A DNA stretch of 45,661 nt. Source: Nocardia thailandica NBRC 100428 (GTDB lineage Bacteria; Actinomycetota; Actinomycetes; Mycobacteriales; Mycobacteriaceae). Positions within the stretch are counted from its first letter, which is position 1. Each line of letters begins with the position of its first letter. The stretch is from the NCBI RefSeq assembly GCF_000308795.1, contig NZ_BAGK01000016.1, forward strand, positions 1-45,661, given 5' to 3'. The notes beneath the pieces were generated by a model, which did no database searches, was not told the origin of the DNA, and saw nothing but the letters and a program-made list of their open reading frames with translations. This document shows positions 11,571-19,329 of this stretch, in pieces. A program made the translations under genes and the position numbers.

Positions 11571-12920
11571 TCAGCGGATGCGCGGCGTGCGGGCGTCGTG
11601 GCCCACGCAGGCCAGCACGGCGCAGCCCGGCGGCAGATCGGCGAAGGGCGGCCGCAGCGGGATGTTCAGGCAGCTGAAGACATCGCAGTCCGGGTAGGCG
11701 CCGGGCCCGATCCCGAAGACCGCGAGCAGGATGTTGGCGTCGACCAGCTGCTTCGGATCGAATTCCAGCGTCGGCTCCACGTACGGCTCGGCGACCGGGA
11801 CCGCCGTGTCGGTGAACGCGGTGAACAGCCGCCGGAAGAACTCGTGGGAGAGCTCCTCCGGGTGGGCCAGGATTCCGCTGGGCCCGTAGGCGGTGACGTT
11901 GCCGAACGCGCCGGTCCACACGACCATCAAGTCGAGGCTGGGCACGAAGAAGACGTTCTGCAGGCCGAGGCCGGACATGAAATAGGTGTCGGCGGGCATG
12001 AACTGCGGCGATTCCGCGCATCCGGCGCCGACCCAGAACAGGTAGCCGTAGCAGCTGTTGCGTTCCGAGGGCTGGCGCGCCTTCGCGAGGTAGCCGGCCG
12101 AGACGATCCGCTTGCCCGCCCACGCGCCCTGGTTGTGGACGAGCAGGCCGATCTTGGCCAGGTCCTCGGGCGGGATCATGAGGTGGGCGTAGCCGTAGGT
12201 GTGCCCGGCCCGGTCGCGCGCCCAGTAGTAGTCCTCGCGGGGGATGCCGAGCGGGTCGAACAGCTCGCGCTGGGCGAACTGCTGCAGCGGCTCGCCGATG
12301 GCGAGCTCGATGACGTAGGACAGCAGGTCGACATTGCGCTGGCTGTAGCTGAATTCGGTGCCGGGCGGGTTGACCAGCTCGACCGCGAGCGCCTGGACCG
12401 CGCTGTTCGGGTCGACCGGGATGACCGCGGTGATGCCCTCGCTCAGCGCCCCGACCTTCATGCCGGAGCTCTCCGTCAGCAGGTTCTCCACGGTGATCGC
12501 CCGGTGCTGGGCGTCGCCGAGTCCGGCGGGGAGGTAGCGGTCGATCGGGGCGCTGATGTCGAGCCGCCCCCGGTCGGACGCGATCCCGGCGAGCAGCGAC
12601 ACCACCGACTTGGTGACGCTCCAGACGTTCCACGCGGACTTGCCGGTCTCCGCGTTGCGCGCCCCCTCGCCGACCAGGCAGTTGTGCCGGAACACCTGCA
12701 CATTGAGCCGGTTGCGGTCGTTGGCGAACTGGAGCGCGTCGGCCAGTTTCGCCCCGTCGAGCCCGACGTCCTCGGGCCTGGCCCTGGCGAGTTCACGGCC
12801 GGAGGTGACCTGGCAGGAGACCGGTCCGGCGGGGGCCGCGTGCGTGGGTGGCGCGAACAGCACGGACGCGAGGACGGCGAGTGACGACGAACATGCGAAA
12901 ACACCCCTCATCAGCCCCAT
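11571..12920 (-). CDS. Exported serine hydrolase, class C beta-lactamase fold
   Basis: A 449-residue protein of the beta-lactamase/esterase/DD-peptidase superfamily. A Sec signal peptide is visible at residues 1-28 (hydrophobic core, then THAAPAG). The catalytic SxxK motif is SVTK; the second motif appears as YSQ in EFSYSQRNVD where many relatives have YxN. A KTG-like third motif is not clear. Cysteines in the late region (CYGYLFWVGAGC, DCDVFSC, GCAVLAC) suggest disulfides outside the cell. A TACCCT box 7 nt before the ATG suggests a leaderless transcript. A perfect CTACCG/CGGTAG palindrome lies about 75 nt upstream. It could be an esterase, peptidase or beta-lactam-interacting protein; the substrate is unknown. 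Confidence 0.85.
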   Translation of the reverse strand: MGLMRGVFACSSSLAVLASVLFAPPTHAAPAGPVSCQVTSGRELARARPEDVGLDGAKLADALQFANDRNRLNVQVFRHNCLVGEGARNAETGKSAWNVWSVTKSVVSLLAGIASDRGRLDISAPIDRYLPAGLGDAQHRAITVENLLTESSGMKVGALSEGITAVIPVDPNSAVQALAVELVNPPGTEFSYSQRNVDLLSYVIELAIGEPLQQFAQRELFDPLGIPREDYYWARDRAGHTYGYAHLMIPPEDLAKIGLLVHNQGAWAGKRIVSAGYLAKARQPSERNSCYGYLFWVGAGCAESPQFMPADTYFMSGLGLQNVFFVPSLDLMVVWTGAFGNVTAYGPSGILAHPEELSHEFFRRLFTAFTDTAVPVAEPYVEPTLEFDPKQLVDANILLAVFGIGPGAYPDCDVFSCLNIPLRPPFADLPPGCAVLACVGHDARTPRIR

Positions 12921-12927
12921 GAGGGGG

Positions 12928-12933
12928 AGGGTA
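12928..12933 (-). promoter_or_regulatory. -10 box of serine hydrolase gene, leaderless type
   Basis: TACCCT on the minus strand ends 7 nt before the ATG at 12920, and there is no ribosome-binding site. The spacing predicts transcription starting at the start codon. Confidence 0.45.
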
Positions 12934-12992
12934 GACGCCTTCGGCGTTCGTAGCCTGTATAGCGCGGCCGTGTCCGGAGATGCCCGGTGTGT

Positions 12993-13006
12993 CTACCGAC
13001 CGGTAG
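12993..13006. promoter_or_regulatory. Perfect palindrome, possible operator (copy 2)
   Basis: CTACCGACCGGTAG is a perfect 6-2-6 palindrome about 75 nt upstream of the serine hydrolase start and just beyond the stop of the permease gene. It resembles the repeat at 320-333. A TetR-type operator is the simplest reading. Confidence 0.45.
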
Positions 13007-13030
13007 CTTGCTTCGGACGGAAACAGCAGG

Positions 13031-14296
13031 TCATGGGTCCGATGTACCGCCCGGTCGGGTTCCGTCACCGCTCGCGCCGCCGCCGCACCCGTACCAGGCG
13101 GCGCCCAGCCCCAGCACCACCAGCCCGCCGAGGACCGACCCGAGGGGGAGCGAGCAGGCGACGACCGCGCACCCCACCGCGCCCAGGATCGGGATCCAGC
13201 GCGCGGGCGCGCCCTCCGCGCGGGTGAGCGTCCCCGCCGACACGTTCGCCACCAGGTAGTACACCAGCACCGCGAACGACGAGAAGCCGATCGCCCCGCG
13301 CAGGTCGACCGTCGCCGCCACCACCGCGACCACCGCGCCGACGGCGAGTTCGGCCCGATGCGGCACCTGGAAGCGTGGATGTATCGCGGCGAGCGCGCCG
13401 GGCAGATGCCGGTCGCGTGCCATCGCGAGCGTGGTCCGCGAGACCCCGAGGACCAGGGCGAGCAGCGAGCCCGCCGCCGCCAGCACCGCGCCGACCCGCA
13501 CCACCGGGGCGAGCCAGGCCGCGCCCGCGGCCTCGACGACCCGCACCAGCGGATCCGGCGCGCCCGCCAGGCCGCCCGCGCCCAGCGTCAGCAGCGCGGC
13601 GGCGGCGACCAGGGCGTACACGACGAGGGCGATGCCGAGCGCGAGCAGGATGGCCCGCGGGATCGTCCGTTCGGGCGCGCGCACCTCCTCGCCGAGCGTG
13701 GCGATCCGCGCGTAGCCCGCGAACGCGAAGAACAGCAGCCCGGCGCCCTGGAGGACCCCGTACACCCCGACCGGGGCGCCGAGTCCGGTCGCCCCCGCGT
13801 GCGAGCCCGCGAACCCGGCGACGACCACCGCGCCGAGGACGGCCAGCACGACCACGACGATCACCCGGGTCGCCAGCGCCGACTTCTGCACGCCGACATA
13901 GTTGATCGCGGTCACCGCGACCACGGCCACGACCGCCACCTCGTGCGCGTGCGCGGGCCAGGCGTAGCTCCCGACGGTCAGCGCCATCGCCGCGCACGAG
14001 GCACTCTTCCCGACGACGAATCCCCAGCCCGCGAGGTACCCCCAGAACGCGCCGAGCCGTTCGCGCCCGTAGACATACGTGCCGCCGGACACCGGGTAGC
14101 GGGCCGCGAGCCGGGCGGAGGACACCGCGTTGCAGTAGGCGACCACGGCCGCCACCGCCAGCGCGACCGGCAGCCACGGCCCGGCGGCTCCCGCGGCGGG
14201 CGCGAGCGCCGCGAACACGCCCGCCCCGATCATCGAGCCGAGTCCGATCACCACCGAGTCCCGCAGCCCGAGCCGCCGCGCCAGCTCCGTTCCCAT
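13031..14296 (-). CDS. APC-family amino acid permease
   Basis: A 421-residue transporter of the amino acid-polyamine-organocation superfamily in the cytoplasmic membrane. The first helix holds the family's substrate-binding GLGSMIGAGVFAALAPAAG loop. ARYPVSGGTYVYGRERLG follows, and LLFFAFAGYARIATLGEEV is the helix 6 region. About twelve helices are predicted. The start is the ATG at 14296, behind GAGGA 7 nt upstream and directly before the family N-terminus; a longer frame to 14488 crosses a strong hairpin and lacks membrane character. The substrate cannot be read from the sequence. The leader up to the next gene is rich in RNA-like hairpins, so regulation in the 5' leader is possible. Confidence 0.92.
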   Translation of the reverse strand: MGTELARRLGLRDSVVIGLGSMIGAGVFAALAPAAGAAGPWLPVALAVAAVVAYCNAVSSARLAARYPVSGGTYVYGRERLGAFWGYLAGWGFVVGKSASCAAMALTVGSYAWPAHAHEVAVVAVVAVTAINYVGVQKSALATRVIVVVVLAVLGAVVVAGFAGSHAGATGLGAPVGVYGVLQGAGLLFFAFAGYARIATLGEEVRAPERTIPRAILLALGIALVVYALVAAAALLTLGAGGLAGAPDPLVRVVEAAGAAWLAPVVRVGAVLAAAGSLLALVLGVSRTTLAMARDRHLPGALAAIHPRFQVPHRAELAVGAVVAVVAATVDLRGAIGFSSFAVLVYYLVANVSAGTLTRAEGAPARWIPILGAVGCAVVACSLPLGSVLGGLVVLGLGAAWYGCGGGASGDGTRPGGTSDP

Positions 14297-14347
14297 CCCC
14301 TCATCCTCGGGCACCCGCCGCGATACCGCGACCGGGCCCGGACACGC

Positions 14348-14443
14348 GAAACGCCGCCCGGTGATGAGGGAACCCGGCGGCGTTTCACGTACAGGTGCCG
14401 ACGCCCCACAAGCGCCTCTCGGCGAGTGGTCGCTCGTAGCGAC
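14348..14443. other. Structured intergenic region (possible RNA leader or small RNA)
   Basis: The 332-nt gap between divergent genes holds three hairpins. A 15-bp stem with one mismatch has its arms at 14348-14362 and 14372-14386. CCAC/GTGG (14406-14429) encloses CGCC-GAGA-GGCG as read on the minus strand, which is a GNRA-type loop. A perfect 6-bp hairpin, GTCGCT and AGCGAC, lies at 14429-14443. On the minus strand GGCGT just before the long stem can pair with its first ACGCC, an antiterminator-like alternative. It would lie in the 5' leader of the APC permease. The strand and function are unproven. The rest of the gap shows a TAAACT -10-like box (14585-14590) before the ATPase gene. Confidence 0.4.
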
Positions 14444-14628
14444 AAAGGGTGCGGCCCGGGGCTGTTCGGGCGCCGACAGTGGGTTCAACGGAGGGGCCGG
14501 TGCGGATGTTCCTTGTGGAAAAGTGACGCTCGTTACGTTCCCGGTCGGCCTGGGCGACGGCGAGCGGATGTCGGTAGCCCTGCGTAAACTCCCTCTGTTC
14601 GGCCGAACGAGATACGAGGGGGAAGGCC

Positions 14629-15894
14629 GTGAACGATCCGGTGCTCACCGAGATGCTGGGTGCGCTCGAACGGAGTCCGGAGGTGCTCGCGCTGCGGGTG
14701 CGGGTGATCGAGCTGCTCGCCGAGCGCGGGCGCCACGCCGACGCGCTCGCCCACTGCGCCACCGCGCTGGCCCAGGACCCGCAGCAGCCGCGGGTGCACG
14801 AGCTGCTCCAGCAGTGCACGTCCGCGCTGACCGGCGGCGGGGTGCCGGTCCGGCCCGTCCCGGAACCTACCGCCGCCGCGCCGGAGGCCGCACCCGCGCC
14901 GCCGCGTGCGCCGACCGGGTTCGACTGGGCCGCCGCGGAGGAGCAGGTCGGTGACATCGTCGAGCCCGCCTTCGTCGGCGAGGAGCCCGCCGCGTTCGCG
15001 CTGGAGTCCGATGTCGGCAGGCTGACCCGCCCGCACGTCACGCTGGCCGACGTCGGCGGCATGACCGAGGTCAAACGCCAGCTCGACCTGACCCTGCTCG
15101 GCCCGATGCGGAATCCGGAGCTGGCCAAGGCCTTCGGCACCTCCGCGCGCGGCGGCCTGCTGCTGTACGGGCCGCCCGGCTGCGGCAAGACCTTCCTCGC
15201 CTCGGCCGTCGCCGGGGAACTCGGGGCGAGCTTCTTCCCGATCGAGCTGTCCGACATCCTCGACATCTATCTCGGCTCAGGCGAACGCAATCTGCACGAG
15301 GTCTTCGAGATGGCCCGCCGCAACGCCCCGTGCGTATTGTTCCTCGACGAGGTGGATGCGCTCGGGCACAAACGCAGCCAGATGTCGGGCTCGTCCGGGA
15401 TGCGCAATGTGGTCAATCAGTTGCTGTCGGAGATGGATTCCGCCGTTCACAGCAACGACGGCGTCTACATCCTCGGCGCGACCAACCATCCCTGGGACCT
15501 GGACGTGGCGTTGCGCCGCCCCGGCCGGTTCGACCGCATGATCCTGGTGTCGCTGCCCGACGCGCAGGCGCGCGCCGAGATCCTGCGGCACCACCTGCGC
15601 GACCGGCCCGTGGCAGGCATCGATCTGCCGAAACTGGTGCGCCGCACCGAGGAATTCTCCGGCGCCGACCTCGCGCACGTCTGCACGACGGCGACGCAGC
15701 TGGCGATGGCCGATTCGCTGTCGTCGGGGACGGTCCGGCCGATCGGGATGGCTGACCTCGAGCAGGCGCTCGGGCGGATTCGGCCGAGCGCCGGGCCCTG
15801 GTTCGAATCCGCTCGCAATGTCGTCGAATTCGCCAATGCCGACGGCCAATACGACGAGCTCGCGGCCTATATGCGCCGAAGGAAGACGCGCTGA
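14629..15894 (+). CDS. CDC48-like AAA+ ATPase with N-terminal TPR-like region
   Basis: A 421-residue protein with one AAA+ domain. Residues 1-66 look like two TPR-type helical pairs (MLGALERSPEVLALRVRVIE; GRHADALAHCATALAQDPQQP), followed by a Pro/Ala-rich linker. The AAA core has Walker A GPPGCGKT (181-188), Walker B FLDEVD with D240 and E241, sensor-1 N286 in GATNHPW, and the RRPGRFDR arginine-finger motif (296-303), then the usual lid helices. All catalytic residues are present, so it should be an active ring ATPase of the p97/FtsH/spastin group. There is no protease domain. GTG 14629 follows GGGGAAGG. The TPR membrane protein gene starts 7 nt after its stop, and the two surely form an operon. 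The substrate is unknown. Confidence 0.88.
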   Translation: MNDPVLTEMLGALERSPEVLALRVRVIELLAERGRHADALAHCATALAQDPQQPRVHELLQQCTSALTGGGVPVRPVPEPTAAAPEAAPAPPRAPTGFDWAAAEEQVGDIVEPAFVGEEPAAFALESDVGRLTRPHVTLADVGGMTEVKRQLDLTLLGPMRNPELAKAFGTSARGGLLLYGPPGCGKTFLASAVAGELGASFFPIELSDILDIYLGSGERNLHEVFEMARRNAPCVLFLDEVDALGHKRSQMSGSSGMRNVVNQLLSEMDSAVHSNDGVYILGATNHPWDLDVALRRPGRFDRMILVSLPDAQARAEILRHHLRDRPVAGIDLPKLVRRTEEFSGADLAHVCTTATQLAMADSLSSGTVRPIGMADLEQALGRIRPSAGPWFESARNVVEFANADGQYDELAAYMRRRKTR

Positions 15895-15901
15895 GGGTCC
15901 C

Positions 15902-17209
15902 GTGAGCGACAAGTTCGACCGGGCCGTCACACTCCTGGAGCTCGGCCGGGTGGACGAGGCCCGCGCGACCCTCGCCGAGGTGCTCGCGGCGGACCCGGAA
16001 CACCTCGGCGCCGCCCGCCGGATGGCCGACCTGGCCCTCACCGAGAAGGAGTACGCGGTCGCCGTCGACTGGTCGGGTCGGGCACTGCGCGCCGACCCCG
16101 AGGACGACTGGTCGCTGCGCATCCGCGCCCTGGCACTGCTCGGCCTCGGTCAGCACCCGGCCGCCCTGAACACCGCGCTGGCGGCGGTCCGCAGCGACCC
16201 CGACCGGGCCGACAACCACCGGGTGCTCGCGCACGTGCACTGGGTTCTCGGCCGTACGGATCTGGCGCTGGCCTGTCTGGGTGAGGCGTTGGCGCTGGAA
16301 CCGGACGACGCTCTCGTGCACGCCTCCTACGGCAACATCCTGGCGTCCTCGGATCGCTCCGCCGCGAGGGCGGCGTTCCGTGAGGCGCTGCGCCTGGAAC
16401 CGGACAACGCGCGCTGGGCGCTGTCGGCGGCGGCGCTCGAGGCGGACCGCCGGCGTATCGGCCCCGGCCTGGACGGCATGATCGCCGCGGCGGCGATGGA
16501 TCCCGAGCTGGGCCCGGCGGCGCGGGGGGAAGCGGCGAGGCTGCTGGCCCGGTCGCTGTACCGGTCCGTCGCGCTGATGTGGCTGATCCTCGTGCTCGCC
16601 GGGATCGTCACCCTCGTCGGCGGGTCGGCTGATGGCGCCGAGCCGGCGGCGAGGCCGAGCGCGCGGCCGACGCCCACGCTGGTACGGCTGGGCGAACCGG
16701 CGCCGACCAGTGCGCGTGCCCCGCGCGCGCCCCACACCGTCTGGGTGCCGGGTCCCGACGGCGTCCGCACGTCGTTCGTGCTGCCCCTCGACATCTACGA
16801 CAGCCCGTTCACGGTGCCGCGGACTCCTGCGCCCGCGCCGACGACCCGTGCGGCACCGACCACCCGAGCGATCTCGGAGACCGCCGCTTCGCCCGCGTCC
16901 CCGCGCCGGACACCCGCCGCGGTTCTCCTGACGGTTCGTGTGCTGGTGGTCGGTGGTGTGACCGCGATCCTCGCCGTCCTGGCGGTGCGGTATCTGGGTG
17001 GTTCCCGGAGCAGGCGCGCGTTGGTGCGCAGCGCGTACGCCGAGTACGCGGCGGTGCGAACGAGCGCCTGGGTGTTCGCCGCGATCGTGCTGTTCGGGCT
17101 CGTCGTCGGGGTCGCCTGGCCGCAGATGTTGTTGTGCCCGCTGCTCGCGCTGGCCGGGCTGATCCTCCTGGGCAGCAGGGCCGGCCGAACGCGGAGCAGC
17201 GGGGCCTGA
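15902..17209 (+). CDS. TPR-domain membrane protein, partner of AAA+ ATPase
   Basis: A 435-residue protein with no recognised name. Residues 4-200 are five to six tetratricopeptide repeats (for example ALNTALAAVRSDPDRADNHR, LALACLGEALALEPDDA, AARAAFREALRLEPDNA). A membrane helix at 222-241 leads to an extracytoplasmic Pro/Thr/Ala-rich segment (245-337) with a short conserved-looking island HTVWVPGPDGVRTSFVLPLD (278-297). A second helix follows (339-364), a short loop, and two more helices (389-425). The start is GTG 15902 with GAGGG overlapping the ATPase stop. The likely picture is a membrane anchor whose cytoplasmic TPRs hold the AAA+ ATPase or its clients at the membrane. That is inference from order and domains. 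Confidence 0.75.
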   Translation: MSDKFDRAVTLLELGRVDEARATLAEVLAADPEHLGAARRMADLALTEKEYAVAVDWSGRALRADPEDDWSLRIRALALLGLGQHPAALNTALAAVRSDPDRADNHRVLAHVHWVLGRTDLALACLGEALALEPDDALVHASYGNILASSDRSAARAAFREALRLEPDNARWALSAAALEADRRRIGPGLDGMIAAAAMDPELGPAARGEAARLLARSLYRSVALMWLILVLAGIVTLVGGSADGAEPAARPSARPTPTLVRLGEPAPTSARAPRAPHTVWVPGPDGVRTSFVLPLDIYDSPFTVPRTPAPAPTTRAAPTTRAISETAASPASPRRTPAAVLLTVRVLVVGGVTAILAVLAVRYLGGSRSRRALVRSAYAEYAAVRTSAWVFAAIVLFGLVVGVAWPQMLLCPLLALAGLILLGSRAGRTRSSGA

Positions 17210-17214
17210 CCGGC

Positions 17215-17274
17215 TCAGAAGTTGCTGAACCAGTACAGCAAAGTGGCCAGTACCCAGACGATCACAGTGGTCAT
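17215..17274 (-). CDS. 19-residue hydrophobic microprotein
   Basis: The minus-strand frame from ATG 17274 to TGA 17215 encodes MTTVIVWVLATLLYWFSNF, a single predicted membrane helix. GGGGAG lies 5 nt before the ATG, a good ribosome-binding site. It converges on the TPR membrane protein gene with a 5-nt gap. Its codons (ACT, GTA, TTG) are less GC-biased than its neighbours. KdpF-like and other single-helix regulatory peptides have this form, but no family is recognised. It could be chance, though the ribosome-binding site and the all-hydrophobic content argue for a real gene. Confidence 0.45.
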   Translation of the reverse strand: MTTVIVWVLATLLYWFSNF

Positions 17275-17393
17275 GGTCGCTCCCCAAATAGTCGGTGCTT
17301 CCATCATCGCGCGGAACGGGCCGAGTCTTACAAGTTCTTGTTAAGAGCCTCTCGAGAGCGGGGCCGCACAGTAGTTCTCGACACCGGGGCAAC

Positions 17394-17434
17394 CCGGAGC
17401 CGATCGCTCTCGAGGGGTGAGGGATCGGCTCCGG
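17394..17434 (-). terminator. Hairpin downstream of allophanate hydrolase gene
   Basis: CCGGAGCCGATC (17394-17405) pairs perfectly with GATCGGCTCCGG (17423-17434) across a 17-nt loop. It lies about 170 nt past the stop of the urea amidolyase operon. A smaller hairpin, CGGTC/GACCG, lies at about 17436-17451. The rest of the 17275-17602 gap shows further GC-rich inverted repeats but no gene. Confidence 0.55.
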
Positions 17435-17602
17435 CCGGTCGGTGCAGACCGAGGTCGATGGCTCTTCCGGACGCTGAAGAACTTTCTCTGCCGAGGGTAA
17501 CCAGCTGCGCGGGACGCACCACGTCGCCCGGGGTGTCGATGAGGGTGCCCGGTCTCCGGGCCGGTCTACGAGGGGTGGCCGGCCCGGCGATCGGGGTGAG
17601 GG

Positions 17603-19327
17603 TCACCGGGATCGGAGGTAGTCGACCCAGCCGCCGTGTTCGGTGATGTCGGTGGCGGCGACGGCGGCGTCGTAGGTACAGGCGAAACCGGTCACGGTGC
17701 GGCCGTCGGCGAGTTCGACGGCGGTCAGCGCCATGGGGGCGGGGAGCTCGGCGAGGAAGGTGCCGAGCCCGGCGGGGGAGACGCGGAAGAGTTCGCCGCG
17801 GATGGGTGCGCCGAGTCCGTCGCCGTGGCGGACCAGGCCGGGCTTGGGGGGCACGGTGTCGAGGGCGGTGAGCCGGTAGGCGTCGGTCGTGGTGATCGCG
17901 CCGGCGAACCGGGCGCCGAGGGCCTCGAGCTGCCAGTGCAGCGGCTGGCCGCGCAGGTGGGCGCCGAACACGGCGAGGTCGACGCCGGTGCCGACGAGCG
18001 TAGGGGGCTCGTCGGCACCGGTGATCCGGGCGGCCAGGTCGACCGCGACCTGGTCGCCGAACGTGGGGACGACGACCGTGACGCCGAAGGGCAGCCCGTC
18101 CGCGGTGGGGGCGCCGGGGACGGCGACCGCCGCGAGATCGAGCAGGTTGCAGAAGTTGGTGTAGGTGCCCATCCGCCGGTTGATGCCGACGGGGTCCTCG
18201 GCCACCGCCGCCAGGGTGGGGTGTTCGGTGGTGGTCGGCAGGAGGAGGCCGTCGACATCGGCGAGCAGTGCGCGGGCGGCGGCGCGGGCACGGGCGAGGG
18301 TGTCCAGATCGGCGGCGAAGGCGTGCGCGGGCAGGTCGCGCGCGGCGGCGATGATGGCGGCGACGGTCGGGTCGAGACCGTCGGGAGCGGTGTCGAGGAA
18401 GGCGCCGACGGCGGCGTAGCGCTCGGCGACGAGGGCGCCGTCGTAGAGCAGCCGGGCGGCGGCGAGCAGCCCCGAGATGTCGAGTTCGGTGACGGTGACG
18501 CCGCGGTCCCGCAGACTGTCGATGGTGGCGGCGAAGGCCGCGCGGTACGGCTCGCTCAGCGCGGTGAGGTCCTCGGCGCGGGGCACGGCGACGGTCGGCC
18601 GGGCGGGGGCGGCGAGGCGGACGTCGGCGGGCCAGCTGCGGCTGCGCGGATCGGCCGCGTCGGGGCCCGCCATGACCCGGGTCGCGGCGACGGCGGTCGG
18701 CAGGTCGGCGGCGAAGATCGTCACCGCGTCGAAGTCGGCGCAGGCCGGGACCACGCCGTCGGTCGGCACGATGCCGAGGGTGGTCTTGACGCCGACGATG
18801 CCGTGCAGGGCGGCCGGCACCCGGCCCGAGCCCGCGGTGTCGGTGCCGATCGCGATGTCGGCGATCCCGAGCGCGACCGCCACGGCCGACCCCGAACTGG
18901 AACCGCCGGAGACCAATTCGGGCCGCAACGCGTTCCGCACCGGGCCGTACGGGCTGCGGGTGCCGACCAGGCCGGTGGCGAACTGGTCGAGGTTGGTCTT
19001 GCCGAGCACCAGCGCGCCCGCCTCGACCAGCCGCCGCACGGCGGTCGCGGATTCGGCGGGCGTGTAGGCGAACGTGGGGCAGGCGGCCGTGGTCGGCAGC
19101 CCCGCGACGTCGACGTTGTCCTTGACCGCGAGCAGCAGGCCTGCCAGCGGCAGGTCCGCGCCCTCGGCCAGGCGCGCCTCGAGCGCCGCGGCGTCGGCGG
19201 TGACCTCCTCCCGCGAGCGCAGCGTGATCCACACTTCGGGACGATCCACCTCGGCGATGCGCGCGTACGCGGCGGCGACCCGGGCGGTCGGCGCGGCCGT
19301 GGCGGTGTCGAGTAGTCCTGCGGTCAT
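17603..19327 (-). CDS. atzF: Allophanate hydrolase
   Basis: Allophanate hydrolase splits allophanate (urea-1-carboxylate) into ammonia and CO2, the second half of the ATP-dependent urea amidolyase route. It is an amidase-signature enzyme of 574 residues: Lys69 in AVKDNVDV, the cis-serine in SGGSSSGS (140-147), and nucleophile Ser167 in GTDTAGSGRVP. The C-terminal 120 residues (GAPIRGELFRVSPAGLGTFL) match the AtzF C-terminal domain. The ATG lies 2 nt after the urea carboxylase stop, so the genes are coupled, with GGAG inside the carboxylase end. Together with the carboxylase it does the job that the fused urea amidolyase does in yeast. Confidence 0.95.
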   Translation of the reverse strand: MTAGLLDTATAAPTARVAAAYARIAEVDRPEVWITLRSREEVTADAAALEARLAEGADLPLAGLLLAVKDNVDVAGLPTTAACPTFAYTPAESATAVRRLVEAGALVLGKTNLDQFATGLVGTRSPYGPVRNALRPELVSGGSSSGSAVAVALGIADIAIGTDTAGSGRVPAALHGIVGVKTTLGIVPTDGVVPACADFDAVTIFAADLPTAVAATRVMAGPDAADPRSRSWPADVRLAAPARPTVAVPRAEDLTALSEPYRAAFAATIDSLRDRGVTVTELDISGLLAAARLLYDGALVAERYAAVGAFLDTAPDGLDPTVAAIIAAARDLPAHAFAADLDTLARARAAARALLADVDGLLLPTTTEHPTLAAVAEDPVGINRRMGTYTNFCNLLDLAAVAVPGAPTADGLPFGVTVVVPTFGDQVAVDLAARITGADEPPTLVGTGVDLAVFGAHLRGQPLHWQLEALGARFAGAITTTDAYRLTALDTVPPKPGLVRHGDGLGAPIRGELFRVSPAGLGTFLAELPAPMALTAVELADGRTVTGFACTYDAAVAATDITEHGGWVDYLRSR

Positions 19328-19329
19328 GG

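Noticed and set aside
14387..14550. Possible tRNA or known riboswitch (ydaO, TPP, glycine, M-box) in the gap before the AAA+ gene
   Set aside because: GGTTCAA looked like a T loop, but no cloverleaf closes around it, and the conserved cores of those riboswitch classes are not present on either strand.
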